Program-made: the position numbers and the translations under genes
Shown: one piece after another, positions 26,219 to 42,805 of the stretch
How the letters are laid out: each line of letters starts with the position of its first letter
Numbering within the stretch: position 1 is the stretch's first letter
From: Spartinivicinus ruber
GTDB taxonomy: Bacteria; Pseudomonadota; Gammaproteobacteria; Pseudomonadales; Zooshikellaceae
Direction of reading: 5' to 3'
Length of the DNA stretch: 64,000 nt
Assembly: GCF_011009015.1 (NCBI RefSeq)
Contig: NZ_CP048878.1
Location: forward strand, 6,295,001 to 6,359,000
Notes under the pieces: generated by a model
What the model saw: the letters and a program-made list of their open reading frames with translations, nothing else
The model's database searches: none
What the model was told of the DNA's origin: nothing

Positions 26219-26246
26219 AAAAAGGGCAGCATATGCTACCCTTTTT
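26219..26246 (-). terminator. intrinsic terminator of the atp operon
   Basis: Arms aaaaagggcagc and gctacccttttt around an atat loop. In minus-strand sense the stem is followed by a T-run, just 17 bp beyond the atpC stop. Confidence 0.85.
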
Positions 26247-26263
26247 CAGCTTCGAAATATTCG

Positions 26264-26689
26264 CTACCGGCCCAATTTCCTACGAATTTGTTCCAATGTG
26301 CGAAGTTGAGCAGCTGCTTCAGCAAGCTGTGTTTGAGCTCGCGTGTAATCAAAGTCACTGCTCTTATTAGCCATTAAATGCTCAGCCTCTTGCTTGGCCT
26401 TTAAGACAGCAGCTTCATCTACATCATCAGCACGTATAGCATAATCAGCTAATACTTTGATTTCGCTTGGCTGCACTTCTAAATAACCACCAGAAAGGTA
26501 GTATATTTCTTCTTCGCCACCTTGCTTAATTACCCGAATAGGGCCAGGTTTAAGATTTGTCAGCAGCGGCGCATGGCCAGGTGCGATACCTAAATCACCC
26601 AGTTGCCCAGGAGCAATCACCATTTCCACTAAACCGGAAAAAACTGCGGTTTCGGCGCTGACTATATCGCAATGCACTGTAATTGCCAT
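26264..26689 (-). CDS. atpC: F1Fo ATP synthase epsilon subunit
   Basis: 141 residues. The N-terminal beta-sandwich has [38 protein letters not shown] and the [11 protein letters not shown] strand; the C-terminal part (90-141) is the two-helix hairpin ([21 protein letters not shown]) that can inhibit hydrolysis. Epsilon joins gamma to the c-ring in the rotor. It is the last gene of the atp operon, with the terminator immediately after. Confidence 0.97.
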   Translation of the reverse strand: MAITVHCDIVSAETAVFSGLVEMVIAPGQLGDLGIAPGHAPLLTNLKPGPIRVIKQGGEEEIYYLSGGYLEVQPSEIKVLADYAIRADDVDEAAVLKAKQEAEHLMANKSSDFDYTRAQTQLAEAAAQLRTLEQIRRKLGR

Positions 26690-26849
26690 TGTTGTTTGCC
26701 TCGCTGGCTTGAGGGAGTGTTATTAAAGTACAACATGTTGACTGTGTTCTTTTACCCCCTCACTGAATGACGTAACAGCGATAAGGTTTTGCCTTTAAAA
26801 ATAATGCTTTGAGCATTACCCCTAGCAGCTAAGCCTTATCACTGGGGTT

Positions 26850-28262
<1,413 letters not shown>

Positions 28263-28269
28263 TTAACCG

Positions 28270-29130
28270 TTAAACTGCGGCAGCGCCGCCCACGATCTCT
28301 GAAATTTCCTGGGTAATTGCCGCTTGGCGGGCTTTGTTATACACCAGTTGCAGTTCACCAATCAGATCACCTGCGTTATCAGTTGCGCTCTTCATGGCAA
28401 CCATTCGAGCAGCTTGCTCACAGGCATTGTTTTCTACTACTGCTTGGTAAACTTGTGATTCGATATAGCGAACCAATAACCCATCCAGTAACTCTTTTGC
28501 ATCGGGTTCGTAAATGTAATCCCAATGATGCTTTAAAGCCTTATCTTCGATTGGCTTTAAAGGTAAGAGTTGCTCGGTATGAGGCTTTTGCGTCATGGTA
28601 TTGACGAACTGATTGTATACCAGGAATAACCGGTCGATTTTGCCTTCATCATACGCATCAAGCATGACTTTGACTCCACCCACTAAATCTGATGGAGTTG
28701 GCGTATCGCCCAGACCGTTAATTAACGCTTCGATATTTCCACCAAAATGGCGGAAAAACGCTCCTGCTTTATTTCCTACTAAACACAGATCGACTTCTAC
28801 ACCTTTGTCATCCCATGCTTTCATTTCATTGATCGTTTGTTTGAATAGGTTGATATTCAAACCACCACAAAGGCCACGATCAGTAGAAACCACAATAAAT
28901 CCGACTCGCTTAACTTCACGGTCAGTCATGTAGGCATGGCGATACTCTGGTGTCGAGTTGGCAATATGGCCAACAACCTCACGGATCCGCAAAGCATAAG
29001 GACGGCTGTGTTGCATTCTGTCCTGGGCTTTACGCATCTTACTAGCGGCCACCATTTCCATGGCGCTGGTAATTTTTTGCGTGTTTTTGATACTCGCAAT
29101 CTGTGTGCGAATCTCTTTTCCGACTGCCAT
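28270..29130 (-). CDS. atpG: F1Fo ATP synthase gamma subunit
   Basis: 286 residues. The N-terminal helix has the signature [20 protein letters not shown], followed by [13 protein letters not shown], and the C-terminal helix ends with [20 protein letters not shown]. These two long helices form the central rotor shaft. Order and spacing in the operon are standard. Confidence 0.98.
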   Translation of the reverse strand: MAVGKEIRTQIASIKNTQKITSAMEMVAASKMRKAQDRMQHSRPYALRIREVVGHIANSTPEYRHAYMTDREVKRVGFIVVSTDRGLCGGLNINLFKQTINEMKAWDDKGVEVDLCLVGNKAGAFFRHFGGNIEALINGLGDTPTPSDLVGGVKVMLDAYDEGKIDRLFLVYNQFVNTMTQKPHTEQLLPLKPIEDKALKHHWDYIYEPDAKELLDGLLVRYIESQVYQAVVENNACEQAARMVAMKSATDNAGDLIGELQLVYNKARQAAITQEISEIVGGAAAV

Positions 29131-29237
29131 GTAGCACCTATTTCAGGTTAGTGACACATTAAACATGTCAGCTTTGCATTTGCAGCAGTAAGCGAACGGC
29201 TATCTGTATGTTTCGATAACCATTCACTTAAGAAGGC

Positions 29238-30782
29238 TTACCAAGACTGAGTTGCTTTAAACTTCTCAATCCCTTCCTTCAAGCCTTTCTCGATTTCATC
29301 GCTGTAGCCACCAGTTTCATTGATTTCTTTGATTAGGTCAGCTTGTTCGCTGTTCATGTAAGAGATCAATGCGGCTTCAAAGTCACCGACTTTTTTCAGC
29401 TCAACGTCTTCGAGGTAGCCTTTGTCTGCTGCGTACAGGCTGACCGCCATCTCTGCAACACTCATTGGTGAGTACTGCTTTTGCTTCATTAACTCAGTAA
29501 CACGTTGACCGTGTTCCAATTGTTTACGGGTTGCTTCATCTAAGTCAGAAGCAAACTGAGAGAATGCTGCCAATTCACGGTATTGGGCTAGCGCCAAACG
29601 GATACCACCACCAAGTTTCTTGATGACTTTTGTTTGTGCTGCACCACCTACCCGAGATACGGACAGACCTGCGTTAATTGCTGGTCGGATACCTGAGTTA
29701 AACAAGCTTGTTTCCAGGAAGATCTGACCATCGGTAATCGAAATTACGTTTGTAGGAACGAATGCAGATACGTCACCGGCCTGTGTTTCAATGATTGGTA
29801 AAGCAGTCAATGAGCCTGTTTTACCTTTCACTTTTCCGTCAGTGAATTTTTCTACATATTCAGCATTTACCCTAGCGGCACGCTCAAGTAAGCGAGAGTG
29901 CAAGTAGAAAACGTCACCAGGATACGCCTCACGCCCAGGCGGACGACGAAGTAACAATGAAATTTGACGATAAGCCCAAGCTTGCTTGGTCAAGTCATCA
30001 TAAACAATCAGTGCATCTTCACCGTTATCGCGGAAATACTCACCCATCGAGCAGCCTGAAAATGGAGCCAGGAACTGCATTGCTGCAGGATCGGCTGCAC
30101 CGGCGGCAACAATAATGGTGTGCTCCATAGCGCCGTGTTCTTCTAGTTTCCGAACAACGTTAGCAATAGAAGATTGCTTCTGGCCAATGGCAACGTAGAT
30201 ACACTTAATGCCAGTCCCTTTTTGGTTGATGATCGTATCAATCGCAACCGCAGACTTACCAATCTGGCGGTCACCGATAATCAGCTCACGCTGACCACGA
30301 CCGATAGGTACCATCGAGTCAATTGCTTTCAAACCAGTTTGCACTGGTTGATCAACAGACTGGCGGCTGATAACACCTGGCGCAACCTTCTCAACAGGAG
30401 AAGTCAAATCAGTATCCAGAGGGCCTTTGCCATCAATTGGGTTACCTAGTGCATCTACCACACGTCCCAATAGTTGCTTACCAACGGGTACTTCTAAGAT
30501 ACGGCCAGTACATTTTGCGGTTTGGCCTTCGGCCAAATCCTGATAGTCACCTAAAACAACGGCACCAACAGAGTCTCTTTCCAGGTTTAAGGCCATGCCA
30601 AAAACGCTGCCTGGAAACTCAATCATTTCGCCGTACATTACGTCAGCTAATCCGTGAATCCGTACGATACCATCGGATACGCTGACAATTGTGCCCTCAT
30701 TACGGGCATCAGAGCTAACATCGAGCTTCTCGATGCGCTGTTTTATAATATCGCTGATTTCTGATGGATTTAGTTGCTGCAT
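29238..30782 (-). CDS. atpA: F1Fo ATP synthase alpha subunit
   Basis: 514 residues. The non-catalytic nucleotide site shows [11 protein letters not shown] (P-loop), and [11 protein letters not shown], the [20 protein letters not shown] block and [14 protein letters not shown] are typical. Starts [18 protein letters not shown]. It precedes atpG and follows atpH by 17 bp. Confidence 0.98.
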   Translation of the reverse strand: MQQLNPSEISDIIKQRIEKLDVSSDARNEGTIVSVSDGIVRIHGLADVMYGEMIEFPGSVFGMALNLERDSVGAVVLGDYQDLAEGQTAKCTGRILEVPVGKQLLGRVVDALGNPIDGKGPLDTDLTSPVEKVAPGVISRQSVDQPVQTGLKAIDSMVPIGRGQRELIIGDRQIGKSAVAIDTIINQKGTGIKCIYVAIGQKQSSIANVVRKLEEHGAMEHTIIVAAGAADPAAMQFLAPFSGCSMGEYFRDNGEDALIVYDDLTKQAWAYRQISLLLRRPPGREAYPGDVFYLHSRLLERAARVNAEYVEKFTDGKVKGKTGSLTALPIIETQAGDVSAFVPTNVISITDGQIFLETSLFNSGIRPAINAGLSVSRVGGAAQTKVIKKLGGGIRLALAQYRELAAFSQFASDLDEATRKQLEHGQRVTELMKQKQYSPMSVAEMAVSLYAADKGYLEDVELKKVGDFEAALISYMNSEQADLIKEINETGGYSDEIEKGLKEGIEKFKATQSW

Positions 30783-30799
30783 GCTCTGCCCCTTTAAAC

Positions 30800-31333
30800 T
30801 CAGGATTTCATCGCGTCGGCCAATCGATGAAGTTTGGCGCGTAATGAGCCATCAATAACCAGATCACCTGCCTTGATGACCAAGCCACCGATTAAACTTT
30901 CATCAACTTCGTTCACGACATTTACATCGCGACCTAAACGCTTGCTGAGTGCTTTTGCCAATTTCTCTTGCTGACCACCAGTTAACTCCATCGCTGAAGT
31001 AATGGTGACGTCAATAGACTTTTCTTGCTCTGCTTTTAATAGCTCAAAAAGTTCTGCAATGAGTGGCAGCAAAGTTAAACGTTTATTCGAAGCTAAAGCA
31101 CGAATGAAATTTGCGCCTTGTTCATCCAGCTCTTTATCACAGACTTCAACAAATGCATTGGCTTGCTGGGTTGTGGTCAACCCAGGAGAGCCAAGCACTT
31201 GCTGGACTTTTCCAGCTTGTGATACAGCGGATGCTATAGCCAACATTTCTGACCATTTGGCTAATGCTTTATGCGCAAGTGCATATTCAAACGCAGCTTT
31301 AGCATAAGGCCGGGCTAAGGTGGTCAGTTCCAT
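30800..31333 (-). CDS. atpH: F1Fo ATP synthase delta subunit
   Basis: 177 residues, typical length. N-terminal six-helix domain begins [13 protein letters not shown] and the C-terminal domain has [22 protein letters not shown], the family signature. It joins the stator stalk (b subunits) to the top of F1. Spacing to atpF is 17 bp. Confidence 0.97.
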   Translation of the reverse strand: MELTTLARPYAKAAFEYALAHKALAKWSEMLAIASAVSQAGKVQQVLGSPGLTTTQQANAFVEVCDKELDEQGANFIRALASNKRLTLLPLIAELFELLKAEQEKSIDVTITSAMELTGGQQEKLAKALSKRLGRDVNVVNEVDESLIGGLVIKAGDLVIDGSLRAKLHRLADAMKS

Positions 31334-31350
31334 ATGGATAACCCCCTTGG

Positions 31351-31821
31351 TTACAGCTCAGCGGCTAGCTGATCAACGAGTTTGCTCTGGGCTTTCTTAT
31401 CAATCTGTTGCGCCAGGATTTTCTCGGCTCCAGCAACGGCAATGCTTGCCACTTGGCTACGCAGTGCTTCTTTTGCTCGATTAAGCTCTTGTTCAATCTC
31501 AGCTTGGGCTGCGACTTTGAGTCGCTCACCTTCAGTCCGAGCTTGATCTTTAGCTTCTTCAACAATTTGATTTGCCCGCTTGTTGGCTTGCTCGACGATC
31601 TCCGCAGCTTGCTCTTTGGCCTCACGCAGTTGCTTACTGGCTTTTTCTTGAGCCAGGTCTAGATCACGCTTAGCGCGATCAGCAGCTTCTAAACCATCTG
31701 CAATTTTCTTTTGGCGATCGCGTAAAGCTTGTGTAACTGGTGGCCACACATACTTCATGCAAAAGATCACGAAGATCGCAAATGCTAGTGATTGCCCTAT
31801 AAGGGTTGCATTGAGATTCAT
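31351..31821 (-). CDS. atpF: F1Fo ATP synthase b subunit
   Basis: 156 residues: one N-terminal membrane helix ([20 protein letters not shown]) with the conserved WPPV after it, then a long Ala/Glu/Lys/Arg-rich coiled coil (about 35-150) that forms the peripheral stalk. Starts MNLNATLIG. Confidence 0.97.
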   Translation of the reverse strand: MNLNATLIGQSLAFAIFVIFCMKYVWPPVTQALRDRQKKIADGLEAADRAKRDLDLAQEKASKQLREAKEQAAEIVEQANKRANQIVEEAKDQARTEGERLKVAAQAEIEQELNRAKEALRSQVASIAVAGAEKILAQQIDKKAQSKLVDQLAAEL

Positions 31822-31898
31822 GCCAACACCTCTCGCGTTTAGTGTTAAGGAAAACTAATGCTTTACAACGACTGGCATTAGTCGTTTAAGCACAATAA

Positions 31899-32186
<288 letters not shown>

Positions 32187-32219
32187 TTAATGGTAAAAAG
32201 TTAATAACTACTATCTTGT

Positions 32220-33101
<882 letters not shown>

Positions 33102-33178
33102 CTAAGAAAACGGTCTAGAAACGCTAAAATTCTGTACTTAAAACCTTATTGGCTCTCTTTAAAGCCTTAATGTGCTTT

Positions 33179-33574
33179 TTAAAACTTTAATAAAGCCGCA
33201 GTAAACCAGTTCACTGCTTGCACTAAAATAAAGGTTCCGAATAAGGCGAAAACATTGAGAGGCTCAACAAAACCAAACACCAGTGCAAACAATAAGGCAG
33301 TTAAGACGAACTTAACCGCTTCTCCCTTATAAAAGGACTGAGCAATTTTTTTAGCTGCTCGTGCACCAGAGTATTGAAAGGCTTTTTTGGCAAGATAAGC
33401 ATTAGGAATCAGGCAGATGAGTCCACCCAATAATGCCGAGTAGGCCGTTACCACGCTGTGTAATAGCAAGACACTTGCTATACAAACCGTCACAATGAAT
33501 TGTGCAATAATAACCCGGTAGATCGGTGGTTTAGGTAAACGAGGTGCCCCCATCACTACTTTAGTTAACCCCAT
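33179..33574 (-). CDS. atpI: ATP synthase assembly protein I
   Basis: 131 residues, four hydrophobic segments, with the LLGGLICLIPNAYLAKKAF motif and FYKGEAVKFVLTALLF characteristic of AtpI/UncI. It helps c-ring assembly or Mg uptake in some bacteria and opens the atp operon. The operon promoter is expected in the gap to parB. Confidence 0.92.
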   Translation of the reverse strand: MGLTKVVMGAPRLPKPPIYRVIIAQFIVTVCIASVLLLHSVVTAYSALLGGLICLIPNAYLAKKAFQYSGARAAKKIAQSFYKGEAVKFVLTALLFALVFGFVEPLNVFALFGTFILVQAVNWFTAALLKF

Positions 33575-33684
33575 TTATTAACTACTCGCCTTACTAACCT
33601 TACCAAAAGGTCCCCCCTTACGACCTTAAAGAAACGATCAACTTTAAAGCTGTTTACCTCTAAATCAAATAATGATTCAGGTAA

Positions 33685-33834
33685 AAAGCTATTTGGATAT
33701 TAATTAGCCGCCAGGTATAAAATACCTTTGTTATCCTTACTGTTTTATTCAACTTAAACTCTTTTGTAGCTTTAAATTGAGCTTAGCTACTCACAAAAGT
33801 CGAACAGTTGGATAATTGATAACCAAATAGCTTT
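33685..33834. repeat. 150-bp inverted-repeat element in the parB-atpI gap
   Basis: aaagctatttggatattaat (with ta) at 33685-33706 and taattgataaccaaatagct (with tt) at 33813-33834 are inverted copies with about 20 of 22 bases pairing. The rest of the 448-bp gap 33575-34022 is AT-rich and non-coding and should hold the atp promoter, which I could not place. The pair may be a MITE. Confidence 0.5.
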
Positions 33835-34022
33835 ATATAAACTTCAGCCAAAATTTGGGGCCAGAAGTATATTTCGAATAGCCTATATGATCAACACTAC
33901 ATCAATGTATTCGTGTGCTTGATAATGAATAAACAACATTTTCTTGATCTTAATTCATAGTTTTGTTGTTCAAAAATAGACTATTTATTGATCAGTTATA
34001 TTTAGGTCATTAATGTTTATAA

Positions 34023-34895
34023 TTATTTAATATGGGCTAGCACACCATCTAACTCGTCTAAGTTGTTGTATTTTATTACTAACTTACCTTTTCCTTTTGC
34101 GGAGTGCTGAATGAATACTTCAGTACCGAGCTTTTCTCCTAGCTCATCTTCTAGCTGTTTTATATCGGGATCAATTTTTTGTTCAGGTTTGTTATTTTCT
34201 GCTTCTGCTTGCATTCGCCGCACAAGGGCTTCAGTTTGTCGAACGGATAAACCTTTAGCGACAATAGTTTTGGCTGCCATTAACTGTTGCGTTTTAGTTA
34301 AGCTTAAAATAGCTCTGGCATGACCCATTTCTAAATCACCGTGCTCTAGCATGGTTTTGACATCATCAGCTAAGGTCATTAAACGAAGCAGGTTGGTAAT
34401 AGTTGCACGTGACTTACCAACGGCATCAGCTACTTGTTGTTGAGTTAAACCAAATTCTTGTTGTAGTCGGTGGAGTGCCATGGCTTCTTCAATTGGGTTT
34501 AAGTCTTCACGCTGTATATTTTCAATGAGAGCCATAGCAATAGCTGCTTCATCTGGCACTTCACGAATGACGGCGGGTATTTTATCCAGGCCTGCTAATT
34601 GTGTTGCGCGCCAGCGTCGTTCGCCTGCAATAATTTCGTATTTATTTTGACCAATTGGGCGTACGACAATAGGTTGCATTACTCCTTGGGCTTTTATTGA
34701 GTTAGATAACTCCTCTAACGCTTCAGGGTGCATATCACGGCGAGGCTGGTAGCGACCACGTTGAATCCACTCAACAGGTAGCTCTTCTAACTGGTTGTTT
34801 TGCTCTTCGTTGGTTTCTACAACAGCTGTTGCAGTTGTGGTGCTTCCCAGTAAAGCGTCAAGGCCTCGGCCTAACCCTCTTTTTTTGGTTGCCAT
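34023..34895 (-). CDS. parB: chromosome-partitioning protein ParB
   Basis: 290 residues. The N-terminus KKRGLGRGLDALLG, the CTPase motif region PRRDMHPEALEELSNSIKAQGVMQPIVV, GERRWRA, and ENIQREDLNPIEEA are signature elements, followed by the HTH (GLTQQQVADAVGKSRATITN) that binds parS. The C-terminal 40 residues form the dimer domain. With ParA it segregates the origin region. I found no parS (TGTTTCACGTGAAACA) in the window. Confidence 0.97.
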   Translation of the reverse strand: MATKKRGLGRGLDALLGSTTTATAVVETNEEQNNQLEELPVEWIQRGRYQPRRDMHPEALEELSNSIKAQGVMQPIVVRPIGQNKYEIIAGERRWRATQLAGLDKIPAVIREVPDEAAIAMALIENIQREDLNPIEEAMALHRLQQEFGLTQQQVADAVGKSRATITNLLRLMTLADDVKTMLEHGDLEMGHARAILSLTKTQQLMAAKTIVAKGLSVRQTEALVRRMQAEAENNKPEQKIDPDIKQLEDELGEKLGTEVFIQHSAKGKGKLVIKYNNLDELDGVLAHIK

Positions 34896-34973
34896 TGGTT
34901 TTGCAAATCCTGAATAAAAATACTAGGTTGATTATGCCGTAAACTAATGCCAGTTAACACTGTTGATTAATAA

Positions 34974-35756
34974 TTAAGCGCTAATAGCTACTTGCTCTTG
35001 TTTACGAATCAGCTCACCAGCTAAAGCCAGATAAGCCAATGCACCTTTTGAATGTTTGTCGTATTTTAATACAGGCAAGCCGTAACTGGGGGCTTCTGCT
35101 AAGCGAACATTACGAGGAACCACAGTTCGGTAAACCTGGTCGCCAAAATGTTCAACCAATTGCGCTGACACTTCATTGGTCAAGCTATTGCGAGCGTCAT
35201 ACATTGTTCGTAATAAACCTTCAATTTTTAATTTGGGATTTAATACTGAAACAATGCGACTAATGGTGTCTAACAATGCCGATAACCCTTCAAGTGCATA
35301 ATATTCACACTGCATGGGGATAATAACCCCGTCAGCGGCAGCCAAGGCATTGACAGTTAACATGTTTAACGAAGGTGGGCAGTCAATCAGAATAAAATCA
35401 TAGATTGTTCCTACATCTGCCAGGGCTTTCTTTAGGCGTAACTCTTTTTGTGGAATATCTAATAGCTCTACTTCAGCTGCAGTAAGGTCAGCATTGGCTG
35501 GAAGCAAGTCAAAACCAGCTGGGTCAGTTGGTATTAATGCACCTTGTGCATCAATTACGCCCACTAATACATCATAAATGGAGTTTTCTAAGCTGTTTTT
35601 ATCTATGCCACTGCCCATCGTGGCGTTGCCTTGTGGGTCTAGGTCAACCACCAACACTTGCCGTTTAGTTGCGACTAACGACGCAGCGAGATTAACGCAG
35701 GTAGTGGTTTTTCCCACGCCCCCTTTTTGGTTAGTTACCGCAAGTATTTTGGCCAC
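34974..35756 (-). CDS. parA: chromosome-partitioning ATPase ParA (Soj)
   Basis: 260 residues with the deviant Walker motif KGGVGKTTTCVNLA at the N-terminus, VVDLDPQGNATMGSG, and FILIDCPPSLNMLTVNAL. ParA forms a nucleoid-bound gradient that ParB-parS follows. It precedes parB by 78 bp. Confidence 0.97.
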   Translation of the reverse strand: MAKILAVTNQKGGVGKTTTCVNLAASLVATKRQVLVVDLDPQGNATMGSGIDKNSLENSIYDVLVGVIDAQGALIPTDPAGFDLLPANADLTAAEVELLDIPQKELRLKKALADVGTIYDFILIDCPPSLNMLTVNALAAADGVIIPMQCEYYALEGLSALLDTISRIVSVLNPKLKIEGLLRTMYDARNSLTNEVSAQLVEHFGDQVYRTVVPRNVRLAEAPSYGLPVLKYDKHSKGALAYLALAGELIRKQEQVAISA

Positions 35757-35791
35757 GATAGTTTCCTTTGTGTTACCTATTTTATGTCACT

Positions 35792-36466
35792 TTAAGAAGC
35801 GATGTTTGCATTATTGTTTTGTAATATTACCAAGTGACGTTCACCTTCACAGTTTGCTACGTTAAGTGGTATAGATTTTACCAGCTTTGCTGAAAGTGCT
35901 TCAGCTTGTTGAATCTCCTCTACTGGATGGACACCTTTCATGGCAAACAAATACCCTTCTGGTGCGAGCAGATGTTGAGTCCATTTCACCATATCTTTTA
36001 GAGCACTAAAAGCTCGGGAGATAATAATATCAAAGGGTTTATCAACCTGAAATTGTTCAACGCGTTTTTGAACGACTTGTATATTATCTAACTGTAAAGC
36101 TGTTTTTGCTTGTACTAAAAAACGGGTTTTTTTGCCGTTACTATCTAGCAAAGTGAGCTGTTTATCTGGAAAGCAAATCGCTAATGGAATGCCCGGTAAA
36201 CCAGGACCTGTTCCTACATCCAAGATGTGATTGCCTACTATATGTGGCACAACACTTAAACTATCCAGCAAGTGACGTGGAATCATTTGTTGGATATCTC
36301 GAACAGCTGTTAGGTTATAGGCTTTATTCCACTTATTGAGTAAGGTCAGGTAAGCCGTTAGTTGTCCCAGTTGAGCCTCAGTGAGTTGAAGCCCCATTGC
36401 AGAGGCTCCTGTGGCAATCGCTTGGGAATGTTTTTTAGAAGATTGTTGTTGAGAGTTTGAGTTCAC
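35792..36466 (-). CDS. rsmG: 16S rRNA (guanine527-N7)-methyltransferase
   Basis: 224 residues, Rossmann-fold methyltransferase. The SAM motif is ILDVGTGPGLPGIPLAI, preceded by NLTAVRD and followed by LLDSNGKKTRFL, FDIIISRAF and FAMKG. It methylates G527 of 16S rRNA; loss gives low-level streptomycin resistance in other bacteria. It lies 3 bp after mnmG and 35 bp before parA. Confidence 0.96.
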   Translation of the reverse strand: MNSNSQQQSSKKHSQAIATGASAMGLQLTEAQLGQLTAYLTLLNKWNKAYNLTAVRDIQQMIPRHLLDSLSVVPHIVGNHILDVGTGPGLPGIPLAICFPDKQLTLLDSNGKKTRFLVQAKTALQLDNIQVVQKRVEQFQVDKPFDIIISRAFSALKDMVKWTQHLLAPEGYLFAMKGVHPVEEIQQAEALSAKLVKSIPLNVANCEGERHLVILQNNNANIAS

Positions 36467-36469
36467 TAC

Positions 36470-38374
36470 TTAAGCGCTTAAATCAGTTTTAGTTTTGTCG
36501 GCAACGATGGATCGTTTTTTTAAATGAACAATCAGCAGTGAAACTGCAGCAGGCGTTACACCAGGAATTCGTGAGGCACGCCCCAGAGTTTCTGGCCGTG
36601 CATCTGACAGTTTTTGCTTAATTTCATTGGATAAGCCAGCAATTTGTTGGTAGTCCAAATCTTCTGGCAAAAGGGTGTTTTCGTGACGCCTTAGCCGGGC
36701 GATTTCTTCAGTTTGTCGGTCAATATAGCCTTGGTATTTAGTTTGAATTTCAACCTGCTCAGCGACTTGAGGATCATCTGAAACTGGCTCGCCCACTAAG
36801 TTAGCTATCGCCTTATAACTCACTTCAGGTCGGCGCAATAACTCTAATAAGTTGTATTCCCGGGTAATTGGTTTTTCGAAGATTTTATTGGCTTCTTCAC
36901 CGGCAGTCGTATTAGGTTGAATCCAGCTGGTTTTTAGCCGCTGGGTTTCTTGTTCAATGGCCTCTTTTTTACGGCAAAATACTGCCCAGCGTTGATCATT
37001 GATCAAGCCAAGCTCATGGCCTTTTTCGGTTAACCGTAAATCTGCGTTATCTTCTCTTAAAATCAAGCGGTATTCAGCACGGCTGGTAAACATTCGGTAA
37101 GGCTCTTGAGTACCGTTGTTGATCAAGTCATCAACCAATACACCAATATAAGCTTCATCACGACGTGGGCTCCATGCCTCTTTTTCTTGTGCTCTTAAAG
37201 AAGCATTTAAGCCTGCAAGTAAGCCTTGTGCTCCAGCTTCTTCATAGCCTGTGGTGCCATTGATTTGCCCGGCAAAAAATAATCCACCGATAAATCGAGT
37301 TTCTAAAGAAGGCCTCAAATCTCTTGGATCGAAGAAGTCATACTCAATGGCGTAGCCTGGGCGAGTGATATGGGCATTTTCAAAACCTTTTATCGAGCGC
37401 ACTAACTCAAGTTGCACATCAAAAGGCAGACTGGTTGAAATACCATTAGGGTAAAGTTCGTTGGTGGTTAAACCTTCAGGTTCAACAAAGACCTGGTGTG
37501 AGTTTTTATCCGCAAAGCGAACAATCTTATCTTCTATAGAAGGACAATATCGTGGACCAACACCTTCGATAACCCCGGTGTACATTGGTGAACGGTCCAT
37601 TCCACCACGAATGACGTCATGAGTTTGCTCATTGGTGTGGGTTATGTAACAGCAAATCTGTTCTGGGTGATCAGCTAATGAACCCAAATAAGACATCACT
37701 GGCGTGGGGGTGTCCCCAGGCTGTGGGGTCATAGCAGAAAAATCGACTGATTTGGCATCAATACGAGGGGGAGTACCTGTTTTTAATCGTTCAACTCTAA
37801 ATGGTAGTTCACGAAGTCGATTGGCCAAGGCGATAGAAGGTGGATCACCTGCTCGACCGCCGGAATAATTTTGTAAGCCAATATGAATTTGTCCGCCTAA
37901 AAATGTGCCTGTTGTCAGTACCACATTATTAGAGAAAAACTTTAGGCCCATTTGGGTAACAACGCCCTTAACTTGGTCGCCTTCCACAATCAAGTCATCA
38001 GCAGCCTGTTGAAAAATATCCAGGTTGGGCTGGTTTTCTAAAACCCGGCGAATTGCAGCCTTATATAAAGCGCGATCAGCTTGGGCGCGGGTGGCACGAA
38101 CTGCCGGACCTTTGCGAGAGTTAAGTACACGAAACTGAATGCCTGCTTTATCGGTAGCTAAAGCCATAGCTCCGCCCAGGGCATCGATTTCTTTAACCAA
38201 ATGGCTTTTACCAATACCACCAATAGCAGGGTTACAGGACATTTGCCCTAATGTTTCAATATTGTGGGTTAATAACAGTGTTTTAACCCCGGTGCGAGCC
38301 GCTGCCAGGGCCGCCTCTGTGCCTGCATGGCCGCCACCAATGACAATTACGTCATAGCGAGTCGGATAGTCCAC
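36470..38374 (-). CDS. mnmG: tRNA uridine-34 5-carboxymethylaminomethyl modification enzyme, FAD subunit
   Basis: 634 residues, usual for MnmG/GidA. FAD-binding [18 protein letters not shown] at the N-terminus, [18 protein letters not shown], the second signature [15 protein letters not shown] and the C-terminal helical domain that meets MnmE ([13 protein letters not shown]). With MnmE it modifies wobble U34 in tRNAs. It reads away from the DnaA-box region upstream. Its partner mnmE lies 22 kb away. Confidence 0.97.
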   Translation of the reverse strand: MDYPTRYDVIVIGGGHAGTEAALAAARTGVKTLLLTHNIETLGQMSCNPAIGGIGKSHLVKEIDALGGAMALATDKAGIQFRVLNSRKGPAVRATRAQADRALYKAAIRRVLENQPNLDIFQQAADDLIVEGDQVKGVVTQMGLKFFSNNVVLTTGTFLGGQIHIGLQNYSGGRAGDPPSIALANRLRELPFRVERLKTGTPPRIDAKSVDFSAMTPQPGDTPTPVMSYLGSLADHPEQICCYITHTNEQTHDVIRGGMDRSPMYTGVIEGVGPRYCPSIEDKIVRFADKNSHQVFVEPEGLTTNELYPNGISTSLPFDVQLELVRSIKGFENAHITRPGYAIEYDFFDPRDLRPSLETRFIGGLFFAGQINGTTGYEEAGAQGLLAGLNASLRAQEKEAWSPRRDEAYIGVLVDDLINNGTQEPYRMFTSRAEYRLILREDNADLRLTEKGHELGLINDQRWAVFCRKKEAIEQETQRLKTSWIQPNTTAGEEANKIFEKPITREYNLLELLRRPEVSYKAIANLVGEPVSDDPQVAEQVEIQTKYQGYIDRQTEEIARLRRHENTLLPEDLDYQQIAGLSNEIKQKLSDARPETLGRASRIPGVTPAAVSLLIVHLKKRSIVADKTKTDLSA

Positions 38375-41379
<3,005 letters not shown>

Positions 41380-41400
41380 TATAACCTTTGTGAATGATGA

Positions 41401-41433
41401 AAATGAGAAAGGCCCTCAGGGCCTTTCTCATTT
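41401..41433. terminator. bidirectional terminator between convergent genes
   Basis: A perfect 15-bp stem, aaatgagaaaggccc and gggcctttctcattt, with a 3-base loop, 22 bp after the metallopeptidase stop. It overlaps the stop codon of the opposing multicopper oxidase gene. T-rich flanks exist on both strands. Confidence 0.85.
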
Positions 41434-42805
41434 AAACAACCGAAATATACCCCATTAATCCTGTTTTCATATGCTCAATCACATGGCAGTGAAACATCCA
41501 TCTACCTGGGTTATCTGCCACAAAAGCAATTTTCACCCTTTCATTTTTTTCCATTAAAACAGTATCTGTATGGTATGGTCTGATTTTCTTTTTATTTGAC
41601 CATAAAACAGTAAATGTATGACCATGCATATGAATAGGATGTTTATGTGGAGTGACATTTTTCATATCAAAGATATAGGTTTTGCCAAGTTTTAATTCTG
41701 CTAACGGTACGGGTAAATTACTTTTGCTCATTCCTTTCCAGACACGGCGGTTGATAGTCCAAAATTCATGCTTGGGTATACCGTTTTTATCTGCTGGCGT
41801 CATAGCGCCAGACCATTCAAATAAAAAATTTACAGTTTTGGCATTCTTTACATCTGGTTCTGGGATGGGGTTGACTGGCAATGCAGGGATATTTTTTCTT
41901 TTTGGTAACTTAGCTGTAACTGTCTGCAATTTTAACAGATCAAAGAAAAGCCGGCCTTTTCCATTTTGTACTTCAATAACTTCACCTGATTTTTCTGGCG
42001 CGATAAAAGCAATATCTAAACGCATTCCTGCACCGATTTCATGGGCTGTTAATGGCACAGGTTCGCTCAGCGCATTACCGTCTATAGCAATGATTTTTGC
42101 TGGGAAGTCTTTTAAAGCAATTTTATAAATAAGGGTGTTATCGACATTTAAAAATCGTAATCTTATCAATCCACCCGCAGGAATTTCGATTGTCGGTTTG
42201 TGTTTACCATTAACTGTTTCGTAACGGCCAGGTGTTCCCATTCTGGCAGCATAGCGAGGGATTGATAACTCGGTAAACTCTCCCTTCTCATCAATATGCC
42301 AGTTTTTCAAACAAAGAGGGATGTCTGCATCAAAATCAATTGTTTCTGCTTCTTCAACAATTAAGGCACCCACTAAACCTCTGCCAAGCTGTTGGGTGCT
42401 GTTCATGTGGGGGTGGTACCAAAATGTGCCAGCATCAGGACAAACAAAGTTATAGATAAAGGTTTCGCCAGGCATAATTGGTGGCTGTGATAAAAATGGC
42501 ACACCATCCATTGCGATATCAATTCGAATACCATGCCAATGAATTGTAGTGGGTTCGTTTAGTTTGTTAATAAACTTTATCCGAATGCGTTTACCCTGTT
42601 TTGCACGTAATACAGGTGCGGGATAACCACCATTGAATCCCCAAATTGAAGTGTTAATACCATGGATGAGTTCGGCAGAGCCTTCTTCGGCTGTTATTAC
42701 ATAGTCAAAGCCAGGTTCTTTTGCTGCTAATACAAGTTGAGGAACTTGGCTAGCCGCTATAATACCTGCAGAGGATAACAAAAACTGACGCCGGGAAATT
42801 GCCAT
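41432..42805 (-). CDS. Tat-exported multicopper oxidase
   Basis: 457 residues. The twin-arginine signal SRRQFLLSSAGIIAA is followed by ASQVPQLVLAA and a likely cleavage site. Three cupredoxin domains hold the copper ligands: HWHGIRI, WYHPHMNS, HPIHMHGHTF and HCHVIEHMKTGLM (type 1, 2 and 3 sites; the axial Met of type 1 is present). The family includes CueO/CopA copper-detoxifying oxidases, SufI and laccases. The Met-rich insert of CueO is not seen. The gap upstream contains short inverted repeats (gggtatacaccc near 42886) that might be a metal-regulator site. Metal or phenol oxidation in the periplasm is the likely role. Confidence 0.93.
   Translation of the reverse strand: MAISRRQFLLSSAGIIAASQVPQLVLAAKEPGFDYVITAEEGSAELIHGINTSIWGFNGGYPAPVLRAKQGKRIRIKFINKLNEPTTIHWHGIRIDIAMDGVPFLSQPPIMPGETFIYNFVCPDAGTFWYHPHMNSTQQLGRGLVGALIVEEAETIDFDADIPLCLKNWHIDEKGEFTELSIPRYAARMGTPGRYETVNGKHKPTIEIPAGGLIRLRFLNVDNTLIYKIALKDFPAKIIAIDGNALSEPVPLTAHEIGAGMRLDIAFIAPEKSGEVIEVQNGKGRLFFDLLKLQTVTAKLPKRKNIPALPVNPIPEPDVKNAKTVNFLFEWSGAMTPADKNGIPKHEFWTINRRVWKGMSKSNLPVPLAELKLGKTYIFDMKNVTPHKHPIHMHGHTFTVLWSNKKKIRPYHTDTVLMEKNERVKIAFVADNPGRWMFHCHVIEHMKTGLMGYISVV

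Noticed and set aside
34023-35756. parS site near parAB
   Set aside because: No TGTTTCACGTGAAACA or one-mismatch version was noticed in the window.
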